Source: Clostridium lentum (GTDB lineage: Bacteria; Bacillota; Clostridia; Clostridiales; Clostridiaceae). Taken from it: a stretch of 64,000 nucleotides of DNA. Every line of letters starts with the position of its first letter. The first letter of the stretch is position 1. Of this stretch, positions 26,072 through 38,313 are shown piece after piece. Under the pieces are notes generated by a model. That model was not told the DNA's origin and did no database searches. It saw only the letters and a program-made list of their open reading frames with translations. The stretch covers positions 1 to 64,000 of the forward strand of contig NZ_JACOOQ010000015.1 in assembly GCF_014287815.1 (NCBI RefSeq), read 5' to 3'. Both the position numbers and the translations under genes were made by a program.

Positions 26072-26578
26072 GTGATAAAGAAGAACAGACAAATTAAAGA
26101 AGCTAAAGTTCTTGAAATCAAAGAAAAGTTAGAAAAAGCTCAAGGTGTTGTTTTAGCTGATTACCAAGGTTTATCAGTTGAAGAAGATACAATGCTAAGA
26201 AAGAGTTTAAGAGAAGCTGGTGTTGAATACAAAGTTTACAAAAACTCTTTAGTAACAAGAGCTGCTAACGAATTAGGATTAGGTGATGTAGTTCAATACT
26301 TAGAAGGGCCAGTTTCAATAGCATTCGGATACGAAGATGCTACTGCTCCAGCAAGAGTATTAAATAACTTCGCTAAAGATCACAAGAAATTAGAGTTAAA
26401 AGCTGGTATTGTTGACGGTATTGTTTATGACAAGACTGGAGTTGAAAAACTTGCAACTATCCCATCAAAAGAAGTGCTTATTGCAAAACTTCTTGGAAGC
26501 TTCAAAGCTCCATTATCAAACTTTGCATATTTAATTAATGCAATTAAAGATAAAAAAGAATCAGAATCAGCTGAATAA
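26072..26578 (+). CDS. rplJ: 50S ribosomal protein L10
   Basis: A 168-residue L10. The N-terminal rRNA-binding domain has [15 protein letters not shown] (about residues 25-39) and [13 protein letters not shown] (about 52-64). The C-terminal helix for L7/L12 dimers ends [10 protein letters not shown]. The start is GTG with AGGAGGTGG upstream. It follows the L10 leader, its likely own target. Confidence 0.97.
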   Translation: MIKKNRQIKEAKVLEIKEKLEKAQGVVLADYQGLSVEEDTMLRKSLREAGVEYKVYKNSLVTRAANELGLGDVVQYLEGPVSIAFGYEDATAPARVLNNFAKDHKKLELKAGIVDGIVYDKTGVEKLATIPSKEVLIAKLLGSFKAPLSNFAYLINAIKDKKESESAE

Positions 26579-26630
26579 TAAACTGATATAAGACACATTG
26601 TTTTTTAAAATTTTTGGAGGTGCAATTAAA

Positions 26631-26996
26631 ATGACAAGAGAAGATATCATTCAAGCTATAAAAGAAATGACAGTTTTAGAATTAAACGAATTAGTAACTG
26701 CTTGCGAAGAGGAATTTGGTGTTAGCGCTGCTGCTCCAGTTGCTGTTGTAGGTGGAGCTGTTGCAGGTGCTGCAGCAGAAGAAAAAACAGAATTCGACGT
26801 AGTATTAGCTAACGCTGGTGCTAACAAGATTAAAGTAATCAAAGTTGTTAGAGAATTAACTGGATTAGGATTAAAAGAAGCTAAGGAAATAGTTGATGGA
26901 GCTCCTAAGACATTAAAGGAAGCTGTTTCTAAAGAAGAAGCTGAAGACATGAAAGCTAAATTAGCTGAAGTTGGAGCTGAAGTAGAAGTTAAATAA
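26631..26996 (+). CDS. rplL: 50S ribosomal protein L7/L12
   Basis: A 121-residue L7/L12. It has an N-terminal dimerisation helix pair ([20 protein letters not shown]), an Ala/Val-rich hinge (about residues 33-50), and a C-terminal domain with [20 protein letters not shown], which binds translational GTPases. The ATG at 26631 has TGGAGGTG upstream and agrees with the family start. A strong terminator follows. Confidence 0.97.
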   Translation: MTREDIIQAIKEMTVLELNELVTACEEEFGVSAAAPVAVVGGAVAGAAAEEKTEFDVVLANAGANKIKVIKVVRELTGLGLKEAKEIVDGAPKTLKEAVSKEEAEDMKAKLAEVGAEVEVK

Positions 26997-27017
26997 TTTC
27001 TTTAGAAATTATATATA

Positions 27018-27043
27018 AAAGGTGCTTTATAGCACCTTTTTTC
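27018..27043 (+). terminator. Intrinsic terminator after rplL
   Basis: AAAGGTGCT (27018-27026) pairs with AGCACCTTT (27031-27039) over TTAT, followed by TTT and C. rpoB has its own promoter after it. Confidence 0.88.
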
Positions 27044-27095
27044 TTGCTCTTATATGTAAGGGTAGAAAAATGAAAGAAAAAAGAAAAAGTGAATA

Positions 27096-27124
27096 TTGAC
27101 AAATGATTAAGGTTATGATACTAT
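27096..27124 (+). promoter_or_regulatory. Sigma-A promoter of rpoB-rpoC
   Basis: TTGACA (27096-27101), a 17-nt spacer and TACTAT (27119-27124). It lies 160 nt before rpoB, leaving a long untranslated leader. Confidence 0.75.
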
Positions 27125-27217
27125 TATCAAATGTACTATTCAATATGGGATATTATATATTCTTAAGAAAATAGGTATAATTAACTAATGGTTGGTTATA
27201 CTAGAACGTGATGCTCT

Positions 27218-27254
27218 CCGAAAGCAAAAGTCCTTAGGGAAATTATGCTTTTGG
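27218..27254 (+). other. Hairpin in the rpoB leader
   Basis: CCGAAAGCA (27218-27226) pairs with TGCTTTTGG (27246-27254; one G-U) in the 160-nt leader of rpoBC. Its 19-nt loop carries CCTTAGGG. No T run follows directly. A regulatory role is inferred from position. Confidence 0.45.
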
Positions 27255-27286
27255 TTATTTTACTTTTATACAAGGGGTGAAGATTC

Positions 27287-30200
27287 ATGGTACATCCTGT
27301 CCAAGTCGGAAAAAGAACAAGAATGAGTTTTGCTAAGGTTAAAGATGTAACCGAAATGCCAAATTTAATTGAAGTACAATTAGATTCGTATGAGTGGTTC
27401 CTTAAAGAAGGATTACTTGAAGTATTTGATGATATAAATCCTATATCAAATTTTACTGGAAATCTTGTACTTGAGTTTGTAGACTACAAACTAGATATGG
27501 ATAATATTAAATACTCAGTGGAAGAGTGTAAAGAGAGAGATTCTACTTATGCGGCACCACTAAAAGTATCAGTTAGACTAACTAACAATGATACTGGAGA
27601 AATAAAAGAACAAGAAGTATTTATGGGAGATTTCCCATTAATGACTGAGCAAGGTACTTTCATAATTAACGGGGCTGAGAGAGTTGTTGTAAGCCAGTTA
27701 GTTAGATCACCAGGTGTTTATTACAGCAACACAATTGATAAGAGTGGTAAGAAATTATTTGCTTCAACTGTAATACCTAATAGAGGTGCTTGGTTAGAGT
27801 ACGAAACCGATTCAAATGATGTTATCTATGTAAGAATAGATAAGACAAGAAAGTTACCTATAAGTATTTTAGCAAGAGCTATGGGTTATGGAAGCGACCA
27901 AGAGTTACTTGAGTACTTTGGTGAAGAAGAAAGATTTAAGGCTACAATTGAAAAAGATAATACTAAAACTAGAGAAGAAGCATTATTAGAAATATATAAG
28001 AGATTAAGACCAGGTGAACCACCAACTGTGGATAGCGCTGTATCTTTAATTGATTCATTATTCTTTGATGCTAAAAGATATGACTTATCTAGAGTAGGTA
28101 GATATAAATTTAATAGAAAGTTAGCTATTAATTTAAGATTAATAAATCAAATCGCTGCTGTTGACATTATTAACCCTTCAACTGGAGAAGTAATGGTTGA
28201 ACAAGGTGAAAAAATTAGCAGAGAAATGGCTGAAGCAATACAATGTGCTGGAATAAATTCCGTAGATGTATTAGTTGAAGATAGAGTAGTTAGAGTAATT
28301 GGTAACTACTTTGTAGATATCAATAAGGTTGTACCATTTGATATAAGTGATTTAAATATAAGAGAGGCTGTTCATTATCCAACTCTAATGGAAATATTAG
28401 ACAATTATGATGATGAAGCTACAATTAAGGAAGAAATAAAGAAAAATATCACTAGATTAATACCAAAACATATAGTTAGAGACGATATTTTCGCAACAAT
28501 TAGTTACGAAATAGGTTTAGCTTATGGTATAGGTTATACAGATGATATTGATCATTTAGGAAATAGAAGATTAAGATCTGTTGGTGAATTACTTCAAAAC
28601 CAATTTAGAATTGGTTTATCAAGAATGGAAAGAGTAGTTAAGGAAAGAATGACTATTCAAGACCAAGAAGCTATTACACCACAAATGCTAATCAATATAA
28701 GACCAGTTGCAGCTGCTATAAAAGAATTCTTTGGTAGCTCACAATTATCACAATTCATGGATCAAACAAATCCATTATCAGAATTAACTCACAAGAGAAG
28801 ATTATCAGCTTTAGGACCAGGAGGACTTTCAAGAGAAAGAGCTGGGTTTGAAGTAAGAGACGTTCATCATTCTCATTATGGTAGAATGTGTCCAATAGAA
28901 ACTCCTGAAGGACCAAATATAGGTCTTATTAACTCATTAGCAACTTATGCTAAGGTTAATGAATATGGATTTATTGAAACTCCATATAGAATTGTAGATA
29001 AAGAAACTGGAACGGTTACAGATGAAATAAGATACTTCACAGCTGATGAAGAAGATTTATACTTAATAGCACAAGCTAAGGAACCGATTGGACCTGATAA
29101 TAAGTTTGTTGAAAGTAGAGTAACTGTAAGACATAAAGATGATACATTAGTAGTTAATGCATCACAAGTAGATTTAATCGACGTATCTCCAAGACAAATA
29201 GTTTCTGTTGCAACAGCAATGATTCCATTCTTAGAGAACGATGATGCTTCTAGAGCACTGATGGGAGCCAACATGCAACGTCAAGCGGTTCCATTATTAA
29301 AGCCACAAGCACCTATCGTTGGTACAGGAATTGAGTATAGAGCAGCTGCTGATTCAGGAGTTTTACCTAAGGCTAAAAACTCAGGTACAGTTGTTTATGT
29401 AAGTGCTGATGAAATCAGAATCAAGAGAGATGCAGACGGTGGAATTGATACTTATAAATTACTTAAATTTAAGAGAAGTAACCCAGGTACTTGTATAAAC
29501 CAAAGACCTTTAGTTGATAAGGGAGAAATGGTATTTAAGAACCAAGTATTAGCAGATGGTCCAGCTACAGATTTAGGAGAAATAGCATTAGGTAAAAACA
29601 TCAGAATGGGATTCATAACTTGGGAAGGTTATAACTACGAAGATGCGATGCTAATTTCAGAAGAATTAGTTAGAGAAGATGTATTTACTTCAATACACAT
29701 TGAAGAGTATGAATGTGAAGCTAGAGATACTAAGTTAGGACCAGAAGAAATAACAAGAGACATACCAAACGTAAGTGAAGATGCTCTTAAAAACATTGAT
29801 GATAGAGGTATAATCAGAATTGGTGCTGAAGTTAGATCAGGGGATATCCTAGTTGGTAAAGTAACACCTAAGGGAGAAACTGAATTAACAGCTGAAGAAA
29901 GATTATTAAGAGCTATTTTCGGTGAAAAAGCTAGAGAAGTAAGAGATACATCATTAAGAGTACCACATGGTGAAGCTGGTATCATAGTTGATGTTAAGAT
30001 ATTCACTAGAGAAAACGGTGATGAATTAAATCCAGGAGTTAATGAACTTGTTAGATGTTATATCGCTCAAAAGAGAAAAATTTCTGTTGGGGATAAGATG
30101 GCTGGACGTCACGGTAATAAAGGGGTTATCTCAAGAGTATTACCAGAAGAAGATATGCCATTCTTACCAGATGGTAGACCATTACAAATTTGTTTAAATC

Positions 30201-31015
30201 CATTAGGGGTTCCATCACGTATGAATATCGGGCAGGTATTAGAAGTTCACTTAGGATGGGCTTCAAGCAAATTAGGATGGCACATAGCTACTCCTGTATT
30301 TGATGGTGCTACAGAAAAAGATATTGAAAAATATTTAGAAGAAGCTGGATATAATGCAAATGGAAAGACTGTACTATACGATGGTAGAACAGGTGAACCA
30401 TTTGATAATGAAGTAACGGTAGGTATAATGTATATCTTAAAGCTTGCCCATTTAGTTGATGATAAGATCCACGCAAGATCAACAGGACCTTACTCACTTG
30501 TTACACAACAACCATTAGGAGGTAAGGCACAATTTGGTGGTCAAAGATTTGGGGAAATGGAAGTTTGGGCTTTAGAAGCATATGGTGCTGCTCATACATT
30601 ACAAGAAATATTAACTGTTAAATCAGATGATGTTGTAGGAAGAGTTAAGACATATGAAGCTATTGTTAAGGGAGAAAACATCCCTGAACCAGGAGTACCA
30701 GAATCATTTAAGGTTCTTATTAAAGAATTACAAGCTTTATGCTTAGATGTTAAAGTATTAAATGATAATAACGAAGAAGTTAAATTAAAAGAATTTAGCG
30801 AAGATGATATAGAAGATTTAGAAGTTAACATAGAGGGAACTGAAGATTTAGGAAATACACAATCTGTTGCAGATGATAGTTATATTTCAGCTAATGATAA
30901 CAATGAAGTAGATGCTGACATAGATGTTGAAGAAGATATAGATTTAGATGCATTTACATTAGATGGGTTCCATGAAGAGTTAGATTTAGACGATTTTGTC
31001 AACGATGAACACTAA
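27287..31015 (+). CDS. rpoB: DNA-directed RNA polymerase subunit beta
   Basis: A 1,242-residue beta subunit. The rifampicin pocket reads [20 protein letters not shown] and then [11 protein letters not shown] (about residues 484-515), with the wild-type Gln, Asp, His and Ser expected of a rifampicin-sensitive enzyme. [17 protein letters not shown] (about 945) and [16 protein letters not shown] (about 978) are catalytic-core motifs. The last 70 residues or so form a very acidic tail. AGGGGTG precedes the ATG. rpoC starts 21 nt later. Confidence 0.98.
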   Translation: MVHPVQVGKRTRMSFAKVKDVTEMPNLIEVQLDSYEWFLKEGLLEVFDDINPISNFTGNLVLEFVDYKLDMDNIKYSVEECKERDSTYAAPLKVSVRLTNNDTGEIKEQEVFMGDFPLMTEQGTFIINGAERVVVSQLVRSPGVYYSNTIDKSGKKLFASTVIPNRGAWLEYETDSNDVIYVRIDKTRKLPISILARAMGYGSDQELLEYFGEEERFKATIEKDNTKTREEALLEIYKRLRPGEPPTVDSAVSLIDSLFFDAKRYDLSRVGRYKFNRKLAINLRLINQIAAVDIINPSTGEVMVEQGEKISREMAEAIQCAGINSVDVLVEDRVVRVIGNYFVDINKVVPFDISDLNIREAVHYPTLMEILDNYDDEATIKEEIKKNITRLIPKHIVRDDIFATISYEIGLAYGIGYTDDIDHLGNRRLRSVGELLQNQFRIGLSRMERVVKERMTIQDQEAITPQMLINIRPVAAAIKEFFGSSQLSQFMDQTNPLSELTHKRRLSALGPGGLSRERAGFEVRDVHHSHYGRMCPIETPEGPNIGLINSLATYAKVNEYGFIETPYRIVDKETGTVTDEIRYFTADEEDLYLIAQAKEPIGPDNKFVESRVTVRHKDDTLVVNASQVDLIDVSPRQIVSVATAMIPFLENDDASRALMGANMQRQAVPLLKPQAPIVGTGIEYRAAADSGVLPKAKNSGTVVYVSADEIRIKRDADGGIDTYKLLKFKRSNPGTCINQRPLVDKGEMVFKNQVLADGPATDLGEIALGKNIRMGFITWEGYNYEDAMLISEELVREDVFTSIHIEEYECEARDTKLGPEEITRDIPNVSEDALKNIDDRGIIRIGAEVRSGDILVGKVTPKGETELTAEERLLRAIFGEKAREVRDTSLRVPHGEAGIIVDVKIFTRENGDELNPGVNELVRCYIAQKRKISVGDKMAGRHGNKGVISRVLPEEDMPFLPDGRPLQICLNPLGVPSRMNIGQVLEVHLGWASSKLGWHIATPVFDGATEKDIEKYLEEAGYNANGKTVLYDGRTGEPFDNEVTVGIMYILKLAHLVDDKIHARSTGPYSLVTQQPLGGKAQFGGQRFGEMEVWALEAYGAAHTLQEILTVKSDDVVGRVKTYEAIVKGENIPEPGVPESFKVLIKELQALCLDVKVLNDNNEEVKLKEFSEDDIEDLEVNIEGTEDLGNTQSVADDSYISANDNNEVDADIDVEEDIDLDAFTLDGFHEELDLDDFVNDEH

Positions 31016-31036
31016 TATTGAAGGGAGGATATACCC

Positions 31037-34000
31037 TTGTTTGAATTAAACAATTTTGATGCTATACAAATAGGATTAGCTTCTCCAGATCAGATAAGAG
31101 AATGGTCAAGAGGTGAAGTTAAAAAACCTGAAACAATTAACTATAGAACACTTAAGCCTGAAAGAGATGGTCTATTCTGTGAAAGAATTTTTGGACCTAT
31201 GAAAGACTGGGAGTGTCATTGTGGTAAATATAAGAGAGTAAGATACAAAGGTATTGTTTGTGATAGATGTGGTGTTGAAGTTACTAAAGCTAAGGTAAGA
31301 AGAGAAAGAATGGGGCACATAGAGCTTGCTGCTCCCGTTTCTCACATTTGGTACTTCAAAGGTATTCCATCTAGAATGGGATTACTTTTAGATATGTCAC
31401 CAAGAGCACTTGAAAAGATACTTTATTTTGCTTCTTATGTAGTTATTGATCCAAAGGAAACTTCTTTATTAAAGAAACAGCTTTTAAGCGAAAAAGAATA
31501 TAGAGAAGCAGTAGATAAGTTTGGTGAAGAAAGCTTTGTAGCTGGAATGGGTGCTGAAGCTGTTCAAGAGTTACTAGGTGAAATAGACTTAGAATCTCAA
31601 TCAAAAGAATTAAAAGAAGAGCTAAAAACTAGCAGCGGACAAAAGAAAATAAGAGTTATCAGAAGATTAGAAGTAGTAGAATCTTTCAGAAAATCAGGAA
31701 ATGATCCAAGATGGATGGTTATAAACGTAATTCCTGTAATACCACCAGACTTAAGACCAATGGTTCAATTAGATGGTGGAAGATTTGCAACATCTGATTT
31801 AAATGACTTATATAGAAGAGTTATCAACAGAAATAACAGATTAAAGAAGCTTTTAGATTTAGGAGCTCCTGATATAATCGTTAGAAATGAAAAGAGAATG
31901 CTTCAAGAAGCTGTTGATGCTCTTATAGATAACGGTAGAAGGGGAAGACCAGTAACAGGTCCTGGAAACAGAGCCCTTAAATCATTATCAGATATGCTTA
32001 AAGGTAAGCAAGGTAGATTTAGACAAAACTTACTTGGTAAGAGAGTTGACTATTCAGGAAGATCAGTTATCGTTGTTGGACCTGAATTAAAAATGTACCA
32101 ATGTGGTTTACCAAAGGAAATGGCTTTAGAATTATTCAAGCCTTTCGTAATGAAGAAACTAGTTGAAGATGGAATAGCTCACAATATTAAGAGTGCTAAG
32201 AGAATGGTAGAAAGAGTAAACAATCAAGTATGGGATATACTTGAAGAAGTTATTACTGATCATCCAGTATTACTTAACCGTGCTCCTACTCTACACAGAC
32301 TTGGTATTCAAGCATTCCAACCTGTATTAGTTGAAGGTAGAGCAATCAAGCTTCACCCATTAGTATGTACAGCATACAATGCTGACTTCGATGGTGACCA
32401 AATGGCGGTTCACGTTCCATTATCAGTAGAAGCTCAAGCAGAAGCAAGATTCTTAATGCTTGCAGCTGGAAATATCATGAAACCATCTGATGGTAAGCCA
32501 GTTTGTGTTCCTACACAAGATATGGTTCTTGGTTCATACTATTTGACAATGGATAAAGAAGGATGTAAAGGTGAAGGAAGTTATTTTGCATCAGTAGACG
32601 AAGCTATAATGGCATACAACGTTAAAGCTATAGATATTCACGCATTAATCAATGTAAGAATGTTTAGAGAAGTTAATGGTGAAATGAAACATGGAATAAT
32701 TAAGACTACTGTAGGTAAGATAATGTTCAATGAATCAATTCCACAAGATTTAGGATATGTTGATAGAGAAAATCCAGAAACTATGTTTAATCTTGAAGTT
32801 GATTTCTTAATTACTAAGAAGACATTAGGAAAACTTATTGATAAGTGTTATATTAAGCACGGTCCAACTAACACATCAATAATGTTAGATAACATAAAAG
32901 CTTTAGGATACCACTATTCATCAATTGGTGCTATTACAGTAGCAGCGTCTGATATGGTCGTTCCAGAAGCTAAGTACACTTTACTAGCTGAAGCAGAAGC
33001 AACTGTAGATAAGATAGAAAAGATGTACAAAAGAGGATTCATATCTGATGATGAAAGATATGAGAGAGTTATTGCTACTTGGACTAAGACAACTGAAGAT
33101 GTAGCCAACGCACTTATGGATAGTATGGATAAGTTTAATCCAATATTCATGATGGCTGATTCAGGAGCTAGAGGTTCTAAGGCACAAATCAAACAATTAG
33201 CAGGGATGAGAGGGCTTATGGCTGCTCCATCAGGTAAGATTATCGAGTTACCAATCAAGGCATCATTCAGAGAAGGTCTTGACGTACTTGAATACTTCTT
33301 ATCAACACACGGTGCGAGAAAGGGTAATGCCGATACAGCACTTAAGACAGCGGATTCAGGTTACTTAACTAGAAGACTTGTTGACGTATCACAAGATGTT
33401 ATCGTAAGAGAAATAGATTGTGGAACTGAAGAAGGATTATTAGTTTCTGAAATTAAAGAAGGAAACGAAGTAATCGAAGGATTAGCTGAAAGATTATATG
33501 GTAGATATACAGCTGAAGATATCTTCCACCCAGAAACAGGTGAATTATTATTACCAAGAGATACATTTATTGAATCTCACATGGCTGATAAGATAGCTGA
33601 TTCAGGCGTTAAAGAAGTTAGAATAAGATCTGTATTCACATGTAACAGTAAAATAGGTGTTTGTGCTAAATGTTATGGTATGAACTTAGCAACAGCACAA
33701 AAAATAAATATTGGTGAAGCTGTTGGTATAATAGCTGCACAATCAATCGGTGAACCTGGTACTCAGCTTACAATGAGAACATTCCATACAGGTGGGGTTG
33801 CCGGTGCCGATATCACTCAAGGTCTTCCTAGAGTTGAAGAATTATTTGAAGCTAGAAAACCAAAGGGGCTTGCTATAGTTTCAGAAGTTAGTGGTACTGT
33901 AAGAGTTGAAGAAACTAAGAAGAAGAGAACGGTACACGTAATGACAGCTGAAGGCGAAGAACGTAGTTATGAAATTCCATTTGGATCAAGATTAAAAGTA

Positions 34001-34570
34001 ACTAACGATGACATAATAGAAGCTGGGGATGTTATTACTGAAGGTTCAGTAAATCCACATGATATTATGGCTATTAAAGGTGTTGATGGTGCTAGAGAAT
34101 ACTTACTTTCAGAAGTACAAAAAGTTTACAGACTTCAAGGGGTTGATATCAACGATAAGCACTTAGAAGTTGTTGTTAGACAAATGACTAGAAAGGTTAA
34201 AGTAAGCGAACCAGGAGATACTGAATTATTACCAGGAACTATGATAGATATGTTCGATTACAATGCTGAAAATGCTAGAGTTAGAGAGTTTGGTGGAGAA
34301 GAAGCACAAGGTGAAATCGCATTATTAGGTATCACTAAGGCTGCACTTGCAACTGATAGTTTCTTATCAGCAGCATCATTCCAAGAAACTACTAGAGTTC
34401 TTACAGAAGCAGCTATTAAAGGTAAGATAGACCCACTAGTTGGATTGAAAGAAAATGTTATTATAGGTAAGTTAATTCCAGCTGGTACAGGTATGATGAA
34501 ATATAGATCATTAAATGTAGATGTAAAAGGCGATGAGGAAGAAGTCGAAATTACAAATACTATAGAATAA
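31037..34570 (+). CDS. rpoC: DNA-directed RNA polymerase subunit beta'
   Basis: A 1,177-residue beta' subunit starting with TTG after GGGAGG. An N-terminal zinc site ([20 protein letters not shown], about residues 59-78), the catalytic [12 protein letters not shown] (about 448-459) carrying three Mg-binding Asp, the bridge/trigger region near [21 protein letters not shown] (about 900), and a second Cys cluster (about 870-885) are all present. It is cotranscribed with rpoB. Confidence 0.98.
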   Translation: MFELNNFDAIQIGLASPDQIREWSRGEVKKPETINYRTLKPERDGLFCERIFGPMKDWECHCGKYKRVRYKGIVCDRCGVEVTKAKVRRERMGHIELAAPVSHIWYFKGIPSRMGLLLDMSPRALEKILYFASYVVIDPKETSLLKKQLLSEKEYREAVDKFGEESFVAGMGAEAVQELLGEIDLESQSKELKEELKTSSGQKKIRVIRRLEVVESFRKSGNDPRWMVINVIPVIPPDLRPMVQLDGGRFATSDLNDLYRRVINRNNRLKKLLDLGAPDIIVRNEKRMLQEAVDALIDNGRRGRPVTGPGNRALKSLSDMLKGKQGRFRQNLLGKRVDYSGRSVIVVGPELKMYQCGLPKEMALELFKPFVMKKLVEDGIAHNIKSAKRMVERVNNQVWDILEEVITDHPVLLNRAPTLHRLGIQAFQPVLVEGRAIKLHPLVCTAYNADFDGDQMAVHVPLSVEAQAEARFLMLAAGNIMKPSDGKPVCVPTQDMVLGSYYLTMDKEGCKGEGSYFASVDEAIMAYNVKAIDIHALINVRMFREVNGEMKHGIIKTTVGKIMFNESIPQDLGYVDRENPETMFNLEVDFLITKKTLGKLIDKCYIKHGPTNTSIMLDNIKALGYHYSSIGAITVAASDMVVPEAKYTLLAEAEATVDKIEKMYKRGFISDDERYERVIATWTKTTEDVANALMDSMDKFNPIFMMADSGARGSKAQIKQLAGMRGLMAAPSGKIIELPIKASFREGLDVLEYFLSTHGARKGNADTALKTADSGYLTRRLVDVSQDVIVREIDCGTEEGLLVSEIKEGNEVIEGLAERLYGRYTAEDIFHPETGELLLPRDTFIESHMADKIADSGVKEVRIRSVFTCNSKIGVCAKCYGMNLATAQKINIGEAVGIIAAQSIGEPGTQLTMRTFHTGGVAGADITQGLPRVEELFEARKPKGLAIVSEVSGTVRVEETKKKRTVHVMTAEGEERSYEIPFGSRLKVTNDDIIEAGDVITEGSVNPHDIMAIKGVDGAREYLLSEVQKVYRLQGVDINDKHLEVVVRQMTRKVKVSEPGDTELLPGTMIDMFDYNAENARVREFGGEEAQGEIALLGITKAALATDSFLSAASFQETTRVLTEAAIKGKIDPLVGLKENVIIGKLIPAGTGMMKYRSLNVDVKGDEEEVEITNTIE

Positions 34571-34585
34571 TACAGTGCAATTTTA

Positions 34586-34614
34586 TTGACATGTGTATGC
34601 TTAAATGATAAAAT
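34586..34614 (+). promoter_or_regulatory. Sigma-A promoter of the L7Ae-rpsL-rpsG-fusA unit
   Basis: TTGACA (34586-34591), a 17-nt spacer and TAAAAT (34609-34614), 110 nt before the L7Ae-like start. Confidence 0.78.
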
Positions 34615-34669
34615 ACCAATTGTGTGATTTATAAAGCTACACTACAATATGATTGTCTACATGATTCAT

Positions 34670-34719
34670 GGAGGCAAACTTGTTGAAGCATGCCTCCCTG
34701 AACTAAGATTAGGAGGGGG
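34670..34719 (+). promoter_or_regulatory. Possible switch in the leader of the L7Ae-like gene
   Basis: GGAGGCA (34670-34676) pairs perfectly with TGCCTCC (34691-34697). The same CCTCC can instead pair with the Shine-Dalgarno AGGAGGGGG at 34711-34719. The two pairings exclude each other, so the upstream arm could free or block ribosome entry. Complementarity is seen; regulation is inferred. Confidence 0.45.
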
Positions 34720-34723
34720 ATTC

Positions 34724-34966
34724 ATGTTAGACAAGATTGTAGAAAAGAAAGTTATTGGAATAAAACAATGTCTAAAATTTATAAAACTTGGCAAAGGCAA
34801 GGTTTTATATGTAGCTAATGATGCAGACGCTAGATTGATATCACCTTTGATAGAGCTAGCGGAAAAAGAAAACATAAAAATTGTAGAAGTTTCTACAATG
34901 AAGGAACTAGGATTGATGAGCGGTATTGAAGTTAGAAGTGCAGCAACATTAATCATAGAAAAATAA
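34724..34966 (+). CDS. L7Ae-family ribosomal/K-turn-binding protein (YbxF-like)
   Basis: An 80-residue L7Ae/L30e/S12e-fold protein (MLDKIVEKKVIGIKQCLKFI). It has the family core KVLYVANDADARL (about residues 26-38) and VSTMKELGLMSGI (about 55-67). Bacillus YbxF, in the same place before rpsL, binds K-turn RNAs. The ATG at 34724 directly follows AGGAGGGGG; an in-frame upstream extension would run through the leader hairpin and lacks its own Shine-Dalgarno. Confidence 0.92.
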   Translation: MLDKIVEKKVIGIKQCLKFIKLGKGKVLYVANDADARLISPLIELAEKENIKIVEVSTMKELGLMSGIEVRSAATLIIEK

Positions 34967-35017
34967 ATTTGTGTTTATCTTATTTATATAGATAAATAAA
35001 TTTCAGGAGGTGAAAAA

Positions 35018-35395
35018 ATGCCAACTATAAGCCAATTAGTTAGAAAAGGAAGAAAATCTGCTGCTAACAAATCAACAGCACCAGCATTAAATGAATGTCC
35101 ACAAAGAAGAGGAGTTTGTACAGTTGTTAAGACTACTACTCCAAAGAAGCCTAACTCAGCTTTAAGAAAAGTTGCCAGAGTAAGACTTACAAATGGATTC
35201 GAAGTTACTGCATATATCGGTGGTGTAGGACACAACTTACAAGAGCACAGCGTTGTTCTTATAAGAGGTGGTAGAGTTAAGGACCTTCCTGGGGTTAGAT
35301 ACCACATCGTAAGAGGGGCACTTGACTGTGCTGGTGTAGCTAACAGAATGCAAGGAAGATCTAAATACGGTGCTAAGAGACCAAAACAAAAATAG
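35018..35395 (+). CDS. rpsL: 30S ribosomal protein S12
   Basis: A 125-residue S12. [20 protein letters not shown] (about residues 39-58) and [17 protein letters not shown] (about 87-103) keep the lysines whose mutation gives streptomycin resistance, so the allele looks wild type. It guards decoding at the A site. AGGAGGTG precedes the ATG. A 162-nt structured gap separates it from rpsG. Confidence 0.98.
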   Translation: MPTISQLVRKGRKSAANKSTAPALNECPQRRGVCTVVKTTTPKKPNSALRKVARVRLTNGFEVTAYIGGVGHNLQEHSVVLIRGGRVKDLPGVRYHIVRGALDCAGVANRMQGRSKYGAKRPKQK

Positions 35396-35411
35396 TTTCT
35401 TAAACTAAGAT

Positions 35412-35511
35412 AGTGCTTATCTTCGGCATTTACATAGATTTAAAGAAATTTAATTAGATTTATATAGATGTAAGAAGCGAAGCACTTTGCGGCAAATGTA
35501 AAGTGTTGCCG
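35412..35511 (+). promoter_or_regulatory. Structured rpsL-rpsG intergenic RNA with alternative pairings
   Basis: Structure A: AGTGCTT (35412-35418) with AAGCACT (35480-35486), CTTC (35421-35424) with GAAG (35474-35477), and TTACAT (35430-35435) with ATGTAA (35468-35473). Structure B: CGGCA plus TTTACAT (35424-35435) with ATGTAAA (35496-35502) and TGCCG (35507-35511). A local CGGCA/TGCCG hairpin (35490-35511) competes with B. It may be an S7 target, as between S12 and S7 in E. coli, but that is inference. Confidence 0.55.
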
Positions 35512-35533
35512 AGTACCGATGACTTAAAAGTAA

Positions 35534-36028
<495 letters not shown>

Positions 36029-36104
36029 TAAACTGAAACTGTTTTGGCTTATGCCAAAGCAGTTTTGTCGAATATAAAATTACTCATTGAGAGGAGGATA
36101 TACA

Positions 36105-38171
36105 ATGGCTAGAAAATATCCATTAGACAAATTCCGTAACTTCGGAATCATGGCTCACATTGATGCTGGTAAAACAACAACAACTGAGCGTATATTATTC
36201 TACACTGGTAGAAGCCATAAAATAGGTGAAGTACACGAAGGTGCTGCGACTATGGACTGGATGGTTCAAGAACAAGAAAGAGGTATAACAATTACTTCTG
36301 CAGCAACAACTTGTATGTGGAATGGACACGAATTAAACATAATAGATACTCCAGGACACGTAGATTTTACAGTAGAAGTTGAAAGATCTTTAAGAGTTCT
36401 TGACGGTGCTGTAACAGTTCTTGATGCTAAGAGTGGGGTTGAACCTCAAACTGAAACTGTTTGGAGACAGGCAGATAAGTACAAAGTACCAAGAATGATT
36501 TATGTAAACAAAATGGATGCTACAGGTGCTGACTTCTTCAGATGTGTTAACACTGTAAGAGATAGATTAAAAGCTAATGCAGTTCCAATACAAATACCAG
36601 TAGGTGCTGAATCAGAATTCAAAGGTATGATTGACTTAATATCAAACCATGCTATTATTACTTATGATGATTTAGGTAAAGATGTAAGAATTGAAGAAAT
36701 TCCTGCAGAATTAGCTGATCAAGCAGAAGAATACAGAATGGCTATGATAGAAGCTATCGCTGAAACTGATGAAACATTAATGGAAAAATACCTTGAAGGT
36801 GAAGAATTAACAGAAGAAGAATTACATGCTGCTTTAAGAAAAGCTACTATAGCTAATGAAATAGTACCATGTATTTGTGGTTCTTCATACAAGAACAAAG
36901 GTGTTCAAGAAATGATTAACGGTGTTGTTGCTTACTTACCATCACCATTAGATATTCCAGCTGTAACTGGAACAAACTTAGATGGAGAAGAAGATTCAAG
37001 ACCAGCTTCAGACGATGCACCAATGTCTGCTTTAGCATTCAAGATTGCTACTGACCCATTCGTTGGTAAATTAGCATTTACAAGAATCTATTCAGGTGTA
37101 ATGAACAGTGGTTCTTACGTTCTTAACTCAACAAAAGGTAAGAAAGAAAGAATCGGAAGACTTGTTAAGATGCATTCAAACACTAGAGAAGAAGTTGAAG
37201 CATTAGAAGCAGGTGAATTAGGAGCAATCATCGGATTAAAGAACACTACTACTGGTGACACTTTATGTGATGAAAATGCACCAATCATATTAGAATCAAT
37301 GGAATTCCCAGAACCAGTTATCGAAGTTGCTATCGAGCCTAAAACTAAGGCTGGTCAAGAAAAGATGGGATTAGCTTTAGCTAAACTTGCTGAAGAAGAT
37401 CCAACTTTCAAGACTTGGACAGATCAAGAAACTGGTCAAACAATCATCGCTGGTATGGGTGAGTTACACTTAGATATCATCGTTGATAGATTACAAAGAG
37501 AATTCAAAGTTGAATGTAACGTAGGTGCTCCTCAAGTTGCTTACAAAGAAACTATCAGATCAGCTGTTAAAGCTGAAGCTAAATATGCTAAGCAATCAGG
37601 TGGTAAAGGTCAATACGGTCACGCTGTTATTGAAATGGAACCAACTGAAGGTGAATACGTATTTGAAAATGCTATCGTTGGTGGAGCTATTCCAAAAGAA
37701 TACATTCCTGCTATCGATGCTGGTATCCAAGAAGCAGCTAAGAATGGTATAATCGCTGGATACGAAGTTATTAACTTCAGAGTTAAATTAGTTCACGGTT
37801 CATACCACGAAGTCGATTCATCAGAAATGGCATTCAAAATTGCTGGATCTATGGCATTCAAAAATGCTATGCAAAAAGCAAGCCCAGTATTACTTGAACC
37901 AATGATGAAGGTTGAAGTAACTGTACCAGAAGAGTACATGGGAGATGTTATCGGTGATATCAACTCAAGAAGAGGTAGAATGGAAGGAATGGAAGCAGTT
38001 AATGGAGCTCAAGTTATAAGAGCATTCGTACCATTATCTGAAATGTTTGGATATGCTACTACTTTAAGATCAAGATCTCAAGGTAGAGGAGTTTATTCAA
38101 TGGTATTTGATCACTATGAAGAAGTTCCAAAGAACATTCAAGAACAAATAGCTGGTAATAGAGCTAAATAA
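36105..38171 (+). CDS. fusA: Elongation factor G
   Basis: A 688-residue translocase. The G domain has [17 protein letters not shown] (about residues 15-31), DTPGHVDF (about 84) and [10 protein letters not shown] (about 137). Domain IV includes GHAVIEMEP, and domain V includes [14 protein letters not shown] (about 619). The ATG at 36105 follows GAGGAGGAT. It lies between rpsG and tuf copy 2 as in Bacillus. A 158-nt AT-rich gap with a hairpin separates it from tuf. Confidence 0.98.
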   Translation: MARKYPLDKFRNFGIMAHIDAGKTTTTERILFYTGRSHKIGEVHEGAATMDWMVQEQERGITITSAATTCMWNGHELNIIDTPGHVDFTVEVERSLRVLDGAVTVLDAKSGVEPQTETVWRQADKYKVPRMIYVNKMDATGADFFRCVNTVRDRLKANAVPIQIPVGAESEFKGMIDLISNHAIITYDDLGKDVRIEEIPAELADQAEEYRMAMIEAIAETDETLMEKYLEGEELTEEELHAALRKATIANEIVPCICGSSYKNKGVQEMINGVVAYLPSPLDIPAVTGTNLDGEEDSRPASDDAPMSALAFKIATDPFVGKLAFTRIYSGVMNSGSYVLNSTKGKKERIGRLVKMHSNTREEVEALEAGELGAIIGLKNTTTGDTLCDENAPIILESMEFPEPVIEVAIEPKTKAGQEKMGLALAKLAEEDPTFKTWTDQETGQTIIAGMGELHLDIIVDRLQREFKVECNVGAPQVAYKETIRSAVKAEAKYAKQSGGKGQYGHAVIEMEPTEGEYVFENAIVGGAIPKEYIPAIDAGIQEAAKNGIIAGYEVINFRVKLVHGSYHEVDSSEMAFKIAGSMAFKNAMQKASPVLLEPMMKVEVTVPEEYMGDVIGDINSRRGRMEGMEAVNGAQVIRAFVPLSEMFGYATTLRSRSQGRGVYSMVFDHYEEVPKNIQEQIAGNRAK

Positions 38172-38192
38172 TTAACTAATTAAGTAATAACT

Positions 38193-38232
38193 ATTTGTAA
38201 TATTGATTATAATAATAGTCAATATTACAAAT
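38193..38232. other. AT-rich hairpin between fusA and tuf copy 2
   Basis: ATTTGTAATATTGA (38193-38206) pairs perfectly with TCAATATTACAAAT (38219-38232) over a 12-nt loop. There is no T run, so it is likely a processing or stability structure, or a weak terminator, and not a strong one. Confidence 0.5.
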
Positions 38233-38313
38233 ATTAAAAAATATAAATAATGAATTAGAAAACATATTAATTATAATAATAATTAGTATGAATCATATAA
38301 TTTTATTTCCAAA

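Noticed and set aside
27287..31015. Possible rifampicin-resistance change in rpoB
   Set aside because: The Gln, Asp, His and Ser positions of the pocket match the sensitive consensus.
35018..35395. Possible streptomycin-resistance change in rpsL
   Set aside because: Both key lysine regions ([10 protein letters not shown] and GRVKDLPG) are wild type.
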